Shown here: one piece after another, positions 36,333 through 49,299 of the stretch
Numbering within the stretch: position 1 is the first letter of the stretch
Layout: the number at the start of each line of letters is the position of its first letter
Translations under genes and position numbers: made by a program
The notes under the pieces: model-generated
What the model was told of the DNA's origin: nothing
Databases searched by the model: none
What the model saw: only the letters and a program-made list of their open reading frames with translations
From: Erigeron canadensis
Lineage: Eukaryota; Streptophyta; Magnoliopsida; Asterales; Asteraceae
NCBI RefSeq assembly: GCF_010389155.1
Contig: NC_057767.1
Coordinates: 3,455,765 to 3,519,764, forward strand
Direction of reading: 5' to 3'
DNA length: 64,000 nt

Positions 36333-39300
36333 TCATTCAGTTTTGTCTATGCTGTCAGGTGATTCAGATGATGCATCAGTTGAAGGGTTTTTTGAAGTAG
36401 AAGAAGCAGAGTTGGGGATACTTTTAAACTGAACCAAAATCATTGTCATGTTGTCACAACCTTCACCACCACAGGCGGGTGCCAAACACCTGTCGAATAC
36501 CTTCTCACAGATTGCTGACAACTTACTTTCCTGCATGATTTATGGAAGGTTAGTTTTACAGGCTAGCAGGTACAGTGATGATGTTGGTGGTTAAAATTTG
36601 ATAATAAAAACTCAACTTAAAGTAAAAGTTAATAAACTTCAGTACCCAAAAGAAAATGTAAAACCAGTTCGTATTTTCGAGCAGGCTATAATGGATTTGT
36701 TTTTGGCTCCACTAATGCACAAGAAGCCATAACATAAGTACGCGACACTACAACAGAACTAGAGGTTGCAAGTTGGGCTGGTAACATAATGGATCAGAAG
36801 ATATCAGGTTGAAACAGGTCATTTTTAGTACTTATAAGATATGGGTAGGGGCCGACCCATGAGCACCTTTTTGTCCATTTTTGAAGTTTTCAACAACAAA
36901 TTAATGTGCGAATTATAATTGTAGAACAATAGTATTACCATTATAATTTAAATATATCTATAAAAAGATGTTGTAGGTGGGGTGCAACTAATAGACTTTG
37001 GGCGACTTGCAACCCATTGGCCCATTTAAGATACAACACAACCCAGGATAACCCACTCATCATCGAATGGTTGCAATTGCCACCTCTAAATATCGCTAAA
37101 ATATTTGTCAAATGTGTGTAGAGATGCACTTACAGTTTTCAATTGCTCCTGTACAAAGTCAACCAGTTGTTGGCTTGACATGCAATCCCTGTAAAAGAGG
37201 TAAAGATATCATTATCATACCGGTTGTGCGTTGTATTCAGCTAAACCCATAATGTACAGTAAAAATTTGACTTTAGAGAATAACATTATTACAGATAGTC
37301 TAAAGAAACAAGATCAGGAAATGTTTTAAGTGCATGAAAAATAAGATTAGCGGGAAATAAATGAGTGAACTTGAATGACATCAAAAAAGTACATTTGTAA
37401 GATCTAGATAAGTTCTCAATTACCCAACTTTTTAGCCTTTAAACCTTATACGAGCCATTCTAGTTGAAAACCTGTTCAAAGTTTGCACATTTTACCGTCG
37501 CTCACGACTGAGTAATGACTGATTTTATGTAGCACCAACAAAAAACAAAAGTAAAATAACGTACTCGTGTTTGTTTGTTACCAGAACGTCGGTGAAGTTA
37601 ATCCAAGATTTATTCGATTTATGGTTCCCGTTCAGTGACCTTTTATTACAAGTACAAGTTCAACTAGTATTGCAACATAACTACATATTGACGACCAAAC
37701 ACATGAATGAAAAGCTTACCATATTCCATCAGAGGCAAGAACAAGAAAATCATCATCCTCGCAAAGCTCAACCTGATTAAATAATTGTAGAGAGAAAGGA
37801 AGATCAAGTAAGTGCCATATGTCATCATAGAATATTAATGATTGGAAAATGTGTATAGCAGGTCAAATAGATTCAAATCAGAATGGCCGAATTTTTAGGC
37901 GGGTCAAAAAGGTCGGGAAGAGTTGGATGATGAATTGTAATCATATTGTTGTCCCTTTTCCGTGAATTTAATAGATAGTTGTGTATTAAAGATGACCACC
38001 AAAATATAATGCCACAACACTAATGTATTCTTTTAAATTTCTTTTAGTATAGAGTAGTTCAAGAGGTTGCACGCATTTAAAAACACTTTTGGTGACTTTT
38101 GACTTGTTTGACCAACTCCTTGTATAGCAATGTTCTTTCATTGACCCATTTAATATAGCACACAACCAAAACCGTCCATAAGTAAATGGGTCAAATTGGT
38201 ATAGTCATGTATCATGTTTCCCAGAAGTAAATGAGCTGCCTATTCACAGTTTCCCAGAAGAATACAAGCAACTTATGAAACTGAAAAACACAAGATAATT
38301 AAAGCATCGCATACTGATACCACGCACCGTGTTTATATCAGGATTGGCAGTTAGAATTTGACTTTCAGCAGGCAGAGATTTATCTTTCTTCATTCCCACA
38401 TCACCTGAACATACGATGGAAGTATAAACCAAAGAAAAAAGCAGCTCATTAATTTGCAAGAATCTTTTTAGTAACAAGTATAGGAATACAATTGGAATAT
38501 AAGAAGTACCTATAGCCCTAGTCAAGTTTAGAGTCCCGTTAACTCGGCCAGCGTGTATAAAACCACCAGCTTTTTTTATTCTTTCTTTCTCAGAATCAAG
38601 ATTAGGCTTGTGGTCTTTTGACAAATTATGTGCCTGCAAAAAATATTAGAATTAGAATCATTTATATAGGAAGCCCAAAAACAAGTATAGTCAAATGCTA
38701 AATGCCAATGAAAAAAATAGTCGAGCATGCAAAAATACATAACAGCAAACAAAGATGATATAAAGCGTAAAAATTAAAAGGCTATCCTATAACTTAGAGG
38801 TGGCAAAATGCAAGAGTCACGGCCCTTATTGGCACCTCTGAGTAGATTTCAAGTTACATGAAATACAAACAATATTACCTGACCCTTCCGAGATATCACA
38901 CAACGAGAATCACCAGAATTGGCTACAACAAGCTGGTCATTACGGATGATTGCTACACAAGCAGTGCTACCACAAGTCGGCCCTTGATAGTTAGAATGTG
39001 GTCCCTGAATCATTAAAAGAGACGATTCAGCCATAGCAAAAACACAACGAAAATGTTAGATCTACCATGATTCAAGAGTTTGAGAATACAACTTGCGAGT
39101 TTTTGTCATTTTACAAACTTCAAACGTTGAACTTGCAGAAAAGAAATATATTTGGCAAATCCATTTATGCAAATACTTTTCGCCATATAGACATGTTTCT
39201 GGCGCGTTACCCAGACTGATTACCAGAATCGGATTTGAAAGGATTAGGGTTTTTAACAAAATGTTTCTAAAAAAATATGTAAACATGGCATGCAAAGATC

Positions 39301-42300
39301 AAGTGAAAACAAAATAGATGGTTATCAGGAAAGATGGAAAAGTGGGTGAGTCAGCCAAGTTACAATTCAAGATAGGTAAAGTATCATACATGTTGAATCC
39401 AGTTGAATCAGCGGACCTGAAACACTTTTTCTCTATTCTTTAATAAATGAGTAGGATGGCATAATATATTATAATAACATTAGCCTGGTTCATAAAAAAC
39501 AGTTATTTAGAAGGTTTTAAGCAATGAATATACCCTTTGAGCAGCTTTAAACCCATAACACGCATTTCCTTTTAAGCTATATTTTTTAATTTTTATTTTA
39601 CCCATCTGACCCATTAGAGATGAAAATGACCATATCAATCAAAAGTGATACATCTACATGTAAAGTTATAAGGTGCTTGCAAAGAAAGTACCTCCTCAAC
39701 AGACCAGTCATCTTCATTATCCTTTAGTTCGCCACTATTAGGGGACTTCACTATTCCATCCATATCTATCATACCACCGATCTGATCTTCTTTATCCTCT
39801 AATTCAGCTAACTCTCTCCACCCACGTTGTCCACACATCATTTCATCCATTCTACATAAGGATGCAAACTTGTTCTGATAATAGACGAGATTTAAAAAAC
39901 GTCATCAAAGAATAAGCAGATTTAACATCCTGACTTGGTGAAATGGGTGGATTGGTGGGATGAGTGACAGATCAAAACGGGTAATTTTGAGTGCGGGTGA
40001 AGATAACAGACACTTTTTTATCTATTTTTTGGATGTTTTAGATAACTAATTTGGAATATCTACCAATATACTAAAACAGGATTAAAGGGTTCTTTACACG
40101 ACATGTGGCGTAATCCTTGATTGAAACTTGTCTTTGTAATCGATCGTTTAATTAGAACATCTTGTATCTTTAGATTTGTATAATCTTTATCTAATATAAT
40201 TATCATAATATAATATATTTTTAAATAATAACTTTAACCTAAATGTATATACTCATGAGATATTTACCTTTGGTTTCTAGACGCAAGATAGCAAGAAAAA
40301 GTTGGTTTGTTATGTTTTCCTTTTTTAGTTACATAATGAAACAACATAACTATGTGTTTTGTTTTGCTAATTACTTTTATTCGAACAAATATAAAAAAGG
40401 TAAACTTGGAGTTTGGTTTAGTGTTTCATAAAATCATAACTATTTTGTTTTGTTTTGTAGAGATTATTCAATATTTGTTTCAACTTTCAACCTAAACATG
40501 TTCGTAACTTTGTGAATTATTAACAATAAAAGTTATCATGGTTTTTATAATTAGAACTTGATGCAAAACCTTAATCGTGTGATTTTAATTGATAGATATA
40601 TCGATCACTTCCCTATATATATATATATATATATATTGTCAAATCCGTACATCGTACGAGTATTAGAACTAGTATAACAATATAACAATCTACTTGTTTA
40701 AATTAAGTGATGTAGAAAATTCCCATGCATTCGAAAACGCTTAGGGTGACTTACAAGTTACAACTCATTTCTAAATACCACGACTTAATCCATTGAAGCC
40801 GTTACGATATTTAACATAACACAAATTGACGCAATGATAAATAAATGGGTCCATATTGACACGTCCAGTAACAGCCTATAGTTGCTTAGTAAATGCATTC
40901 ACAAGGTAACAAATAAAATAGAAAGTGGTACTGATGCCTTCCAATTTTAATTAACTAGGAAGTGGCCCAAGCAAAATGAGATCCACATAAAATGAAGCAT
41001 CTGCAAAATAAAAGAAAATCTTATAACCTGAGGAAGGATTTCTGAGCAGCAATGCCGATATCACCAGAAGCATAAGCTTCATGCTTGATCAATTGTTGGT
41101 GAAGGTACTTCGCACAGAACTTAGAGACAGCCTGACCTGCAACCTTAAAGGCTTAGTATATACCCTTTAAACAATATTTTGTTATTAACAAAAACACAGA
41201 TGAGATGTGTGAATTTCAATTTTGATCATGCTTATTCATCACACAGGAAGATCATAAGAATGTCGATGAAGCCACCAAAGAGTTGCGACTTGTGATGTTT
41301 AAATGTTTACCAACATTCTTAATGCTAGCTATGTAGATCACTAGAAGTTACACATCAGTGCTCTTCTACTAGTGTTTACACGATCAGTGACTTTGATCGA
41401 TTGTATGCACTTGATTTTGTTACAGCAAAACCACTCTTAATCTACATACACAAAAATATATATATTCCTTTTTACATCGTCTATGGCATTAGTATAACAA
41501 CTCTTCATATTCCACAGGCTCAATGATACATCATGAATGTGCAAACTATCAGAAGGTATCCTTGCTTGATTCTACATTCTATTGCAGCTATATCAAGTGC
41601 CTTTGCATAATCAAATCAAAGTTCAAACTATGTGCCTTGTTTTCTATAAATATCCAAGGAGTATTTTCATTTCTACTATACGACCAATAATTTGGCTGAT
41701 TGCCATTTTCTAAAAATGTCATTCCAGCTTTAAATGTATGTGAGCATTAAGGAACGACCAACACTGTCTGAATATATTATTTACTTGATTAGTTGGTTAT
41801 ATCAATTTCTTTTGTTCGTTGACTGACTACATATCCTAGTCATCTAATCTTGGAATGAGGAAAAAGTCCTTGACAGCATAGTCCTGTATGACAGATGGCC
41901 TTTAAATTATAAGACAAAGGCATGTAGATGGATTATTATTTGCCAACTATTTCTAACAAAGTTGCATTATAGTACAAAGACAAAATATTGACAATAATGC
42001 ACTACCATGTGAAGTTAGAATAGAACAAAAGTAGCATCAAACAAGTATCACTTTTAGCTAAATGAAAGAAAAATACAGAAATCCTGTAATAAGCATCTTA
42101 GTGAAACTAACCACTATACGAATCGCTCTTAATTTTAAAATGGCATTGTGAAAGAAAAGAAGCTTGAAATGATGGACACCAATGCCAAAAGATGAATTGA
42201 GAAATGACTCGGTGAACGAAAAACGACAGTCGTGCAGGAAGTTCAAAAGAACAAAACAGTTTATTAGATTCATTTCAATACTCTCACTCTTTCAAAAGCT

Positions 42301-43087
42301 AAAATGTTACCTAGTACAGATTTATAAAATACACAGATATGTGTGTGCTAAGCTCGTAATCGTACCTCCATGGCCATCATAAACACCAAAGAAAGATGTT
42401 GAACAGTCCAAATCAAGATAAGCGGCATGCTGTCAAACACATCATACCAAGAAAGCAGAAAAAAAAACACTGAGTGACTATAATCAATCATAACTTGCAG
42501 ACACAAATCAAATGCATCAGCTGTACACCCTACTAATACTAATAAGAAAACACCAACAACTTGAGTAACTTATCCAAAGATAATGCAATTTCATAGCTAA
42601 CATAACTAGATATAAGGCTGTGATCATTGAGAGCAGGAAGATAGACGGCTGTAAAGTATATAAACTTAACACATTATCATGCAGCACTAGTGCACTACAA
42701 ACAATTACATTACTTGAAAATACATTATAACTTGAGTATCCAAAACATGAGCCATAAACACACTTTCTAATTCAATCGTCTTAACAAATCTATCATCTTC
42801 TTATATAGAAACAAAAAGAGATTTACATTAAATATATTATAACTTAAGTATCCAAAACATGAGACATAAACACACTTTCTAATTCAATCGTCTTAGCAAA
42901 TCTATCATCTTCTTTTATAGAAACAAAAACAGATTTGGATAGCTAGAAAATAGTATGGGCTGTTACTTACAGCATCTTCCATCGATGTACGCCACCCCTG
43001 CATCGACGATAACCCATATTTTAGGTTCTCATTCTCACCATCCAGGGAAAATTTTTCAGTTGCAGGCGTGCTTAGATATGCTCCCAT
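36333..43087 (-). CDS. PP2C60: Protein phosphatase 2C, PP2C60/PP2C21-like
   Basis: Mn2+/Mg2+-dependent Ser/Thr phosphatase. Ten exons: 43087-42971, 42429-42366, 41136-41028, 39851-39692, 39004-38879, 38633-38510, 38404-38328, 37772-37720, 37188-37134 and 36530-36333, giving 360 residues with every junction in phase. The N-terminus [14 protein letters not shown] fits an N-myristoylation start (Gly2) and matches Arabidopsis PP2C60/21 (At4g31860/At2g25070) from memory. Metal-site motifs are SMEDA (35-39), GVYDGHGG (54-61, Asp57), ASDGIW (Asp274) and CDNMTMILV (Asp321). [20 protein letters not shown] and [20 protein letters not shown] are the usual central PP2C motifs. The C-terminus is Ser-rich. 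A 5'-UTR intron likely runs from about 43879 to just before the ATG. Substrates are unknown; which of the two Arabidopsis genes is the orthologue is not decided. Confidence 0.94.
40059..40672 (+). mobile_element. Complete-looking non-autonomous Helitron in a PP2C intron
   Basis: A 614-bp element between A (40058) and T (40673). The 5' end is TCTACCAATATACTAAAACAG. The 3' end has the hairpin CGTAC-ATC-GTACG, then AGTATTAGAA and CTAG. All four Helitron hallmarks are present (5' TC, hairpin, CTRR, A/T insertion). It lies in the intron between exons 3 and 4, antisense to the gene, and has no coding capacity. A TA microsatellite sits just before the hairpin. Confidence 0.75.
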
Positions 43088-43809
43088 AACCTGTTAATTT
43101 ATCCAACACGATATCATTAAAAATCAGAAATCACTTTCTGAGCAAGAAAGAATAAAAGTTTATCAAATCTATTTCAATTCTGCTAGTATCCAAAACCAAC
43201 AATAAAAAATGCACACATTTAAAAAAAAAAAAATACAGGCACAACCAATAAGAATTTTACACGAATCCAAACTCTACATATGAACACAACTCGTGAACAC
43301 TGTCACAGATTCAAATACTTCGATAAAAGTTACAACATCTAATCGAAACTGTAAATCTCAACCACCAGATTCTGATACATAAGAACAAAACTTTTGGCCC
43401 TAATCTATGAAATTGTATAACAAAACCATTAATTACATCGGATCTCAAATAACACTAATCGTGCAAAACCATTATGCCAATATAATTAGTTAGACACTAG
43501 TAAATGCCAATATATTCTCTATAATAATGAATCAAAATCCTATACATACAGTTCAAACCAACCTATACATACAGTTGAATAAAAATGATAGACTAAATTA
43601 CAGTTATAGAATTCAATATATTCTTGCTTTATTATAATGAATTTAAAAACCTATACATACGGTTCAAACCGACCTATAAATACAGGTGATACGACGTACC
43701 GAAAACCCTAGCGATATTCATTAACTAACTTTGGATGATTGAAACGCGGAATTGAAACATTGCGAGAGATAAGGATAGCATGATTGAACATTTATGGAGG
43801 AAATTTGAT

Positions 43810-43880
43810 AGATATAGATATAGATATATAGAAATAAATATAGATATGGATATATAGATACAGATATAGAGATAGACTTA
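43810..43880. repeat. GATA-rich microsatellite next to the PP2C leader intron donor
   Basis: Imperfect (GATATA)n/(GATA)n repeats lie directly 3' of the presumed 5'-UTR donor (minus strand ACC|GTAAGT at about 43880). Confidence 0.7.
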
Positions 43881-43962
43881 CGGTTTGTTGAAGAATTTAT
43901 TGGATCATTTGTAAAGAGACTAGAGTGTTTCCGTTAAGCGCAGCCGCGCAGGTGTTAATGGT

Positions 43963-43970
43963 TTATATAG
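43963..43970 (-). promoter_or_regulatory. TATA box of the PP2C gene
   Basis: The minus strand reads CTATATAAAC, about 90 bases upstream of the leader intron donor. Transcription would start near 43935. The poly(A) end of the LINE begins only about 90 bases further upstream (44061), so the LINE sits in the proximal promoter. Confidence 0.55.
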
Positions 43971-43993
43971 CTACGAAACAAAATCTATATTCA

Positions 43994-44060
43994 TACTTTT
44001 ATTCTGCATTTATTTATATTTGAACACTGGCTTAAGGATACTATGATAATTCATGATATT
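43994..44060 (+). repeat. Left copy of the long direct repeat flanking the LINE
   Basis: Starts atacttttattctgcattt and ends ttcatgatattt exactly at the poly(T)/poly(A) junction of the LINE. The partner copy is at about 49697-49768. The two share the first about 34 bases almost perfectly and the last about 16 perfectly, with a diverged middle. It is probably an unusually long target-site duplication. Confidence 0.7.
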
Positions 44061-44139
44061 TTTTTTTTTAAAGGTGAACTTCATTAACAAAGTATGCACC
44101 AAATTGGTGTTACTAATCAACTTACATCATATTTACGAA

Positions 44140-47100
44140 TTAAATAATGCTAAATCTACACCAACTATTCCAACAAATGTTTACATTTCTCTTTCTATTA
44201 TTGTACCAAAGAAAAGTCAAAGATTTTATACCTTGAATAACCTTCTCGACCTTGATTTGGGCATTTGAGAACCTTCTTTCGTTTCTTGCTTTCCAAATAC
44301 ACCAACACGCTACCATGACGATGCCTTTAACCACTTTTTGTTCTTTCTTTCCAAGTCCCACATTTTCATGAATCTCAATAAGATCTTTTATCGAGAAAAC
44401 AAAGAATGGAGAAGCCTTGCACCAGGAGCTTATGAAAGTCCATATCAAGTTAGCCAACTCGCACCCACAAAAGAGGTGATCCACCGATTCCTCATATTCC
44501 CCACATAAAACACACAGTCCATCTCCAAAAACACAATTCCTGTCTTTAAGAGCCTCTAAGGTTGGAATACGATTCATACCAACTCTCCACATGAAGATGT
44601 TAACTTTTAAAGGGATCCATTTGGACCAACGAAGGACATACCTGTTGCTATAATCACGAGAGCTAAGGATAAAATCTTTCACAGCTTTGACAGTGAACTG
44701 GGAATCATTCTTTCCTTGCCATATCCATCTGTCGATGGATTCTGTAAGCTTCAGACCATTCAAAAGAGTGCCTAGTTCCTGCCATTCCGTCATCTCCTCG
44801 GTTGATTGAAGAAGTTTTTTCCATCTCCAAAGAGACGAGAACTCCTTAGAGTTTTCATCATATCGATCAGACACCCTGCAATTCTTGTATTTCTCAAGCC
44901 GAAAAAGTACAGGGAATCTGTCTCTGAACACCTCATCCCCGGTCCAAAGATCCAGCCAGAATTTGATCTCTTTTCCATTACCACATATGCCTCTGAATAT
45001 TTTGTTCAGGCTCGTATCCGCTACCTTAATAGACTCAATTGCTTTGACAATTATTTTCCAGTTGCTCGACAAGTATTTGTTAACCGGGAGAGCACTCCAG
45101 TTGTTCTTGTTTTCATGAATCACCGTAATTACTTCCTTCCACAAGCTGTCCTTCTCGTTTTTGAATCTAGCTAACCATTTAGACAGTAGGGCCAGATTCG
45201 AATCATTGAGACTAGAAAGGCCTAATCCACCAGCCTACTTGGGGGAAGTTACCCTATCCCACGAGACCCAATTAATTTTCTTAACACCTTCCGATCCACC
45301 CCATAGAAACCGCCTCATAATCTTTTCCAAGCCATCCAAAACCTTCTTAGGTGCGCGGTACAGTGACAAATAATATGTGGGGAGGCTTTCTAGCACAGAT
45401 TTAATAAGAGTAACCCTTCCGCCAATTGACAAACTATTGGCTCTCCATTTGGACAGCCGTTGCTCGAATATATCAAATAAAAAAGACCAACTGGATGCTT
45501 TATTCATATTAGTACCTATCCAGATGCCTAAGTGCTTAACCGGGAAAGTACCAGTATCACATCTAGCAACAGCAGCCATCTCATTGAGCTCATCCCCTGT
45601 AGTACCAATTCCAAACAAACTAGATTTGCCCATATGAATATGTAATCCGGAACACAAATGGAAAATTCTCAGGATTCTGATGATATTCTTCAAATTTGTG
45701 ATGTCCCAATCTCCAAGAATCACACAGTCATCTGCATATAACAGGTGTGAGATAGACAAACCATTGGCCAACCAAATTCCATGGAACATGCCTCTCTTGG
45801 TAGCCCGATTAATTAGGACAGTTAAGGCTTCCATGACCACCAGAAATAAGAATGGCGAGATAGGGTCTCCCTGTCTCATCCCTTTGTAACATTGAAACTC
45901 GTACGTGGGAGACCCATTCACTAAGACTGACGACCGAGCAGATGATAATATGCCAAAAATCCACTTACACCATAGGCTCGGGAACCCCATCTTTTCAAGA
46001 ATAGACATAAGAAAACCCCAATTAACGTTGTCATAAGCTTTTGCAAAATCAATCTTGAAGAGGAAGGCTTTGTCTTTTCTCTTCTTAACCGTGGCGATTA
46101 GTTCATTGAGAATAAGAGGCCCGTCCATGATGCACCTGCCACCAAGGAAGGCAGTCTGATTGAGAGAGATCACCGTTCCAAGGACTTTTTTCAACCGACA
46201 CGCCAAAACCTTTGATATCACCTTGTTAATAATGCCGACCAGAGCAATCGGGCGATAATCATCCAAGGAAATCGGGTCCTTCTTCTTGGGGATCAAAGCT
46301 ATAAAAGACGAACTGCACCCCATATGTATAGTACCTGAGACAAAAAATTCATTAAAAAGAACAACAAAGTCGCGTTCCAGAATGTCCCAGAAGCGTTTAA
46401 TGAACTTGAAATTGAAGCCATCAGGTCCAGGCGCTTTTTCATCTTCACAATACGAGATCTTTGCTTTAAATCCTTTGCCTTATACAAGTCGAATTCAATG
46501 AGCTTCCTCTTGCATTCCGTCCTAATCCATTCCTCCTCTTCCTCCAGGTTTCTTTCTTCCATCAAGGCGTCTAATTCTTCTAGTTCAAGACGACACCTCT
46601 TTTTCTCTTCCCCTTCCTTATCGTTCATATCATTCCTCCATTTAACAATTTCCAAGCGAAGATGTTTGAACAACATCATTAGCTTGACATCAGCATAACC
46701 GAAATAACTCAAAGAATCCACGACCTTATGGACAATCTCCTTGAATTCCTCTCTGTCCAGCCAAGAACTTAGAAACCGGAATGGTTTCGGGCCATAATTC
46801 GTGTCCCTCACCGTCCACAACAATGGGCTGTGATCAGACAGGTATCTTGGCAAGACTCTAAGACATGCTTCGGGCCATTTAGCAATCACCTCACTACCCA
46901 CCAGAAACCTGTCAATTTTACTGAACTTTTTCCGTTCCCCGTCCTCTACCAGAAAGGTAAATCTGTTCCCTTTCATACTATACTCTTCCAAATCAGCTTC
47001 AAAAATAAAATTGTTAAACAGACGCGAACACCTATGGTTGTAACTTGATCCTTTTCTATCTTCCGGCACCCTCACAGCATTAAAGTCACCAATTATAAAC

Positions 47101-47507
47101 CACAAACCAGAATAATTATTCTTTAGATCCAAAATTCGATCCCATAACCTCATTTTATCGTCCACCCTTTGAGGCGCATACACATTCATAATGTTAACCG
47201 TCTCTCTTAAGCCTTTGACCTTTCCAATTGTTAGCAAAAAATTCCTTTCCTTTACACAACTCGTTTTCTTGAAAACATCAGAATCCCAAACACTTACAAG
47301 GCCCCCAGACCGCCCCAACGGTTCCACTATATCCCAACCCATATCCGAGAAATCCCAATATTTTCTAATTATCACTTCTGAGATACCATAGCATTGAGTT
47401 TCTTGAAACGCCAAGAAATTAACCTTTTCATTATTCTTAATACCCTTTATCCAATTGGCTTTCCCATCTCCCCCCATCCCCCGAATATTAATGGACAAAA
47501 AATTCAT
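44140..47507 (-). pseudogene. LINE ORF2: endonuclease, reverse transcriptase, zf-RVT (broken)
   Basis: The polyprotein drives target-primed reverse transcription. The endonuclease part (47507 down to about 46460) keeps NIRGMG near the start, FQETQ, IIGDFNAVR and SDHSPLLW. The reverse transcriptase (about 46440-45235) keeps motif A (KIDFAKAYDNVNW), motif B (GMRQGDPISPFLF) and the YADD catalytic motif. Near 46456 the endonuclease frame passes directly into reverse-transcriptase sequence in a different frame. The roughly 100-residue linker normal for such proteins appears to be missing, so this looks like a deletion with a frameshift. A TAG at about 45232-45234 interrupts the same frame before the C-terminal region, which has the zf-RVT domain (RWSKWIPLKVNIFMWR; CVLCGEYEESVDHLFCGC) and ends at 44140. 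It is not functional. Confidence 0.9.
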
Positions 47508-49262
47508 TGGAGAACTTGATTAATACCTTCACTAGCGATAGCCTCCTCAATTCGACTTTCGAGGCCACCAAGCTTGACTCCAACCATGATTCCCATCTTC
47601 TTTGTAGCTTTTGTTTCATCGATTTCCATAGAATATTTAGCATCATCATCTGGTGTGTCGTTATTACCAGTTGTGGCAGGAGCATCTGGTGCAATATTTT
47701 GATCTAGTGGAGAAGCCATATTGTCCACCACAGGGACGTTATCCTCGGTGTTCACAGGTGCAACAATAATGTTAGGCCCATCCATCCTATCCTCTCTCTT
47801 CAACTAATTGTAAAGAGTCTTCTGGTCTGGGCCGTTTGTTGGGCCTGGTTGAGTTAATGAAAACGTTTTTGGCCCACAACCTCCCAAAGCCTGGCTCCTT
47901 AAGAGAATCTCCCTTATTTTCTTTTTTATTTCCTTTATTTTCTTTTTTATTTTTGTATCTTGAATTCTCTTTTTTGCCAGCATGTGCAACAAATATTAAA
48001 TTCCCATTGGGGCCCACATCCATATTAACATCATTATGCTTGAGGGAGTTTAACGAGTTCCCATGCAGAGACCTTTCATTCTCCTGCCTCAATTCCCCAT
48101 GTTCGACCTCATCGACTTCTTGCCTGCATTGTTTCACCATCTCGACGGGCGTGACTAACTCACCGGTCTGATTATTTTCTGTCCTAGTAACCGGTGATGG
48201 AGTAAAACTTTCCAAATCCCACGGGCACCAATCTGATGGGTCTTCAGAGATCCAAACACGAAATAATCTATCACTCCACTTAAGGGTCACCCTGTCATTC
48301 AGAGGTTTCCCTTCACCAACCAAGATCCCGACCTTGTACCTGGACCGGTTGAGCACCTCTTCTCTAATCAGCGACGGTGCCACCACCTTTCCAAACTTAC
48401 CAGCAATCCGATTGAGAATCACCATATTGGCCAGATGAAGAGGAACACCCATGATGTTAATCCAAGCTATCCTCTCAAATGGAAAGGATTAGCCGACCCA
48501 GGTGTCTGCCATGGAAAACCACTCTCTCCAGACCTTTTCTTTATACATGAACTCAGTAACCACCTCCTTGTTAGAGAAGGATATGATTATGCTTAGACCA
48601 CCTAAGTAGGACAAATCGAATTCAAGAAAACCTACCCCCAATAAGAGATCTTTAATCTTCTTAAGAGTACCAAAATCACTGCATTTCGCCACCACAGCCC
48701 GATCCTGCAGAGTTTTTAAGGCTCCAACATTTGAATCTATTTCTAAGACTTTCTCCTTCGCCGATGCATCTGATGCAGCATTGCCCATTACCATATCTTT
48801 AAAGGACACCCCCAACGATGAGGGTTTCGCCCAAGCGTGACTAAATGGTCGACCTTTCGAAACTTGTTCAGGGCCTGGTACCTTCCTAAAAAACTCCTCC
48901 TGTTCTTTGTTTTCTAGAGCATATCTCGCGATATTAACTTTAAGAGTGAACTTGCCCACTTTCACTCCTTTGAGTTGCTTTTCCAGTTCTTTGCTATTTT
49001 TGATCCCTTTGAACTTTACAAACCCAAATCTTTCCCCATCCTTGTTCTTTCTTCTAGCAATATAGACCCCTGACAACTCACCATAATCCCGAAAAGTTGG
49101 AGCCAAATGCCATGGTCTGCATCCATCCGGAATATCAGACACATAGAACTTTACCTCCGACGATTTCCTTTGCGATTCATTCATCGGATATTTGTTCCTT
49201 GATCTTTTGGATGTGACATACTCCCAACCGTCGTTTGGTTTTGTCTTTTCTCTCTCCCCCAT
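47504..49262 (-). pseudogene. LINE ORF1: RNA-binding protein (broken)
   Basis: The first segment (49262-48489) has an RNA-recognition motif (KFYVSDIPDGC, then ERFGFVKFKGI) of the type found in plant LINE ORF1 and gag-like proteins. A single TAA (about 48489-48491) breaks the frame. The same frame continues with INIMGVPLHL and a Trp/Pro-rich segment (WCPWDLESFTP), the usual ORF1 core, to a Lys-rich stretch and NKRPRPEDSL near 47820. The frame then shifts by one at about 47800, and the tail (MVGVKLGGLESRIEEAI) ends in a TGA that overlaps the ORF2 ATG as ATGA (47507-47504). The protein would bind element RNA; it is disabled here. Confidence 0.82.
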
Positions 49263-49299
49263 TCATGATATCTATATCTATCTATATCTATATATTTAT

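Larger units (their letters stand above)
44061..49299 (-). mobile_element. Decayed L1-type LINE (non-LTR retrotransposon)
   Basis: Full-length-like plant LINE of about 5.2 kb in the same orientation as the PP2C gene. It has a poly(A) tail (T/A run at 44061-44073), ORF2 (44140-47507) with endonuclease, reverse transcriptase and zf-RVT domains, ORF1 (47504-49262) with an RNA-recognition motif, and a short AT-rich leader with TATCTA repeats. At least four lesions disable it: a stop in each ORF, a frameshift in ORF1, and a deletion-frameshift between endonuclease and reverse transcriptase. A direct repeat flanks the LINE together with a Helitron-like insertion at its 5' side. Confidence 0.9.

Noticed and set aside
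48489..49262. Host gene encoding an RNA-recognition-motif protein
   Set aside because: The frame continues beyond one stop into a typical LINE ORF1 core and then ORF2 in the same orientation, so it is part of the retrotransposon.
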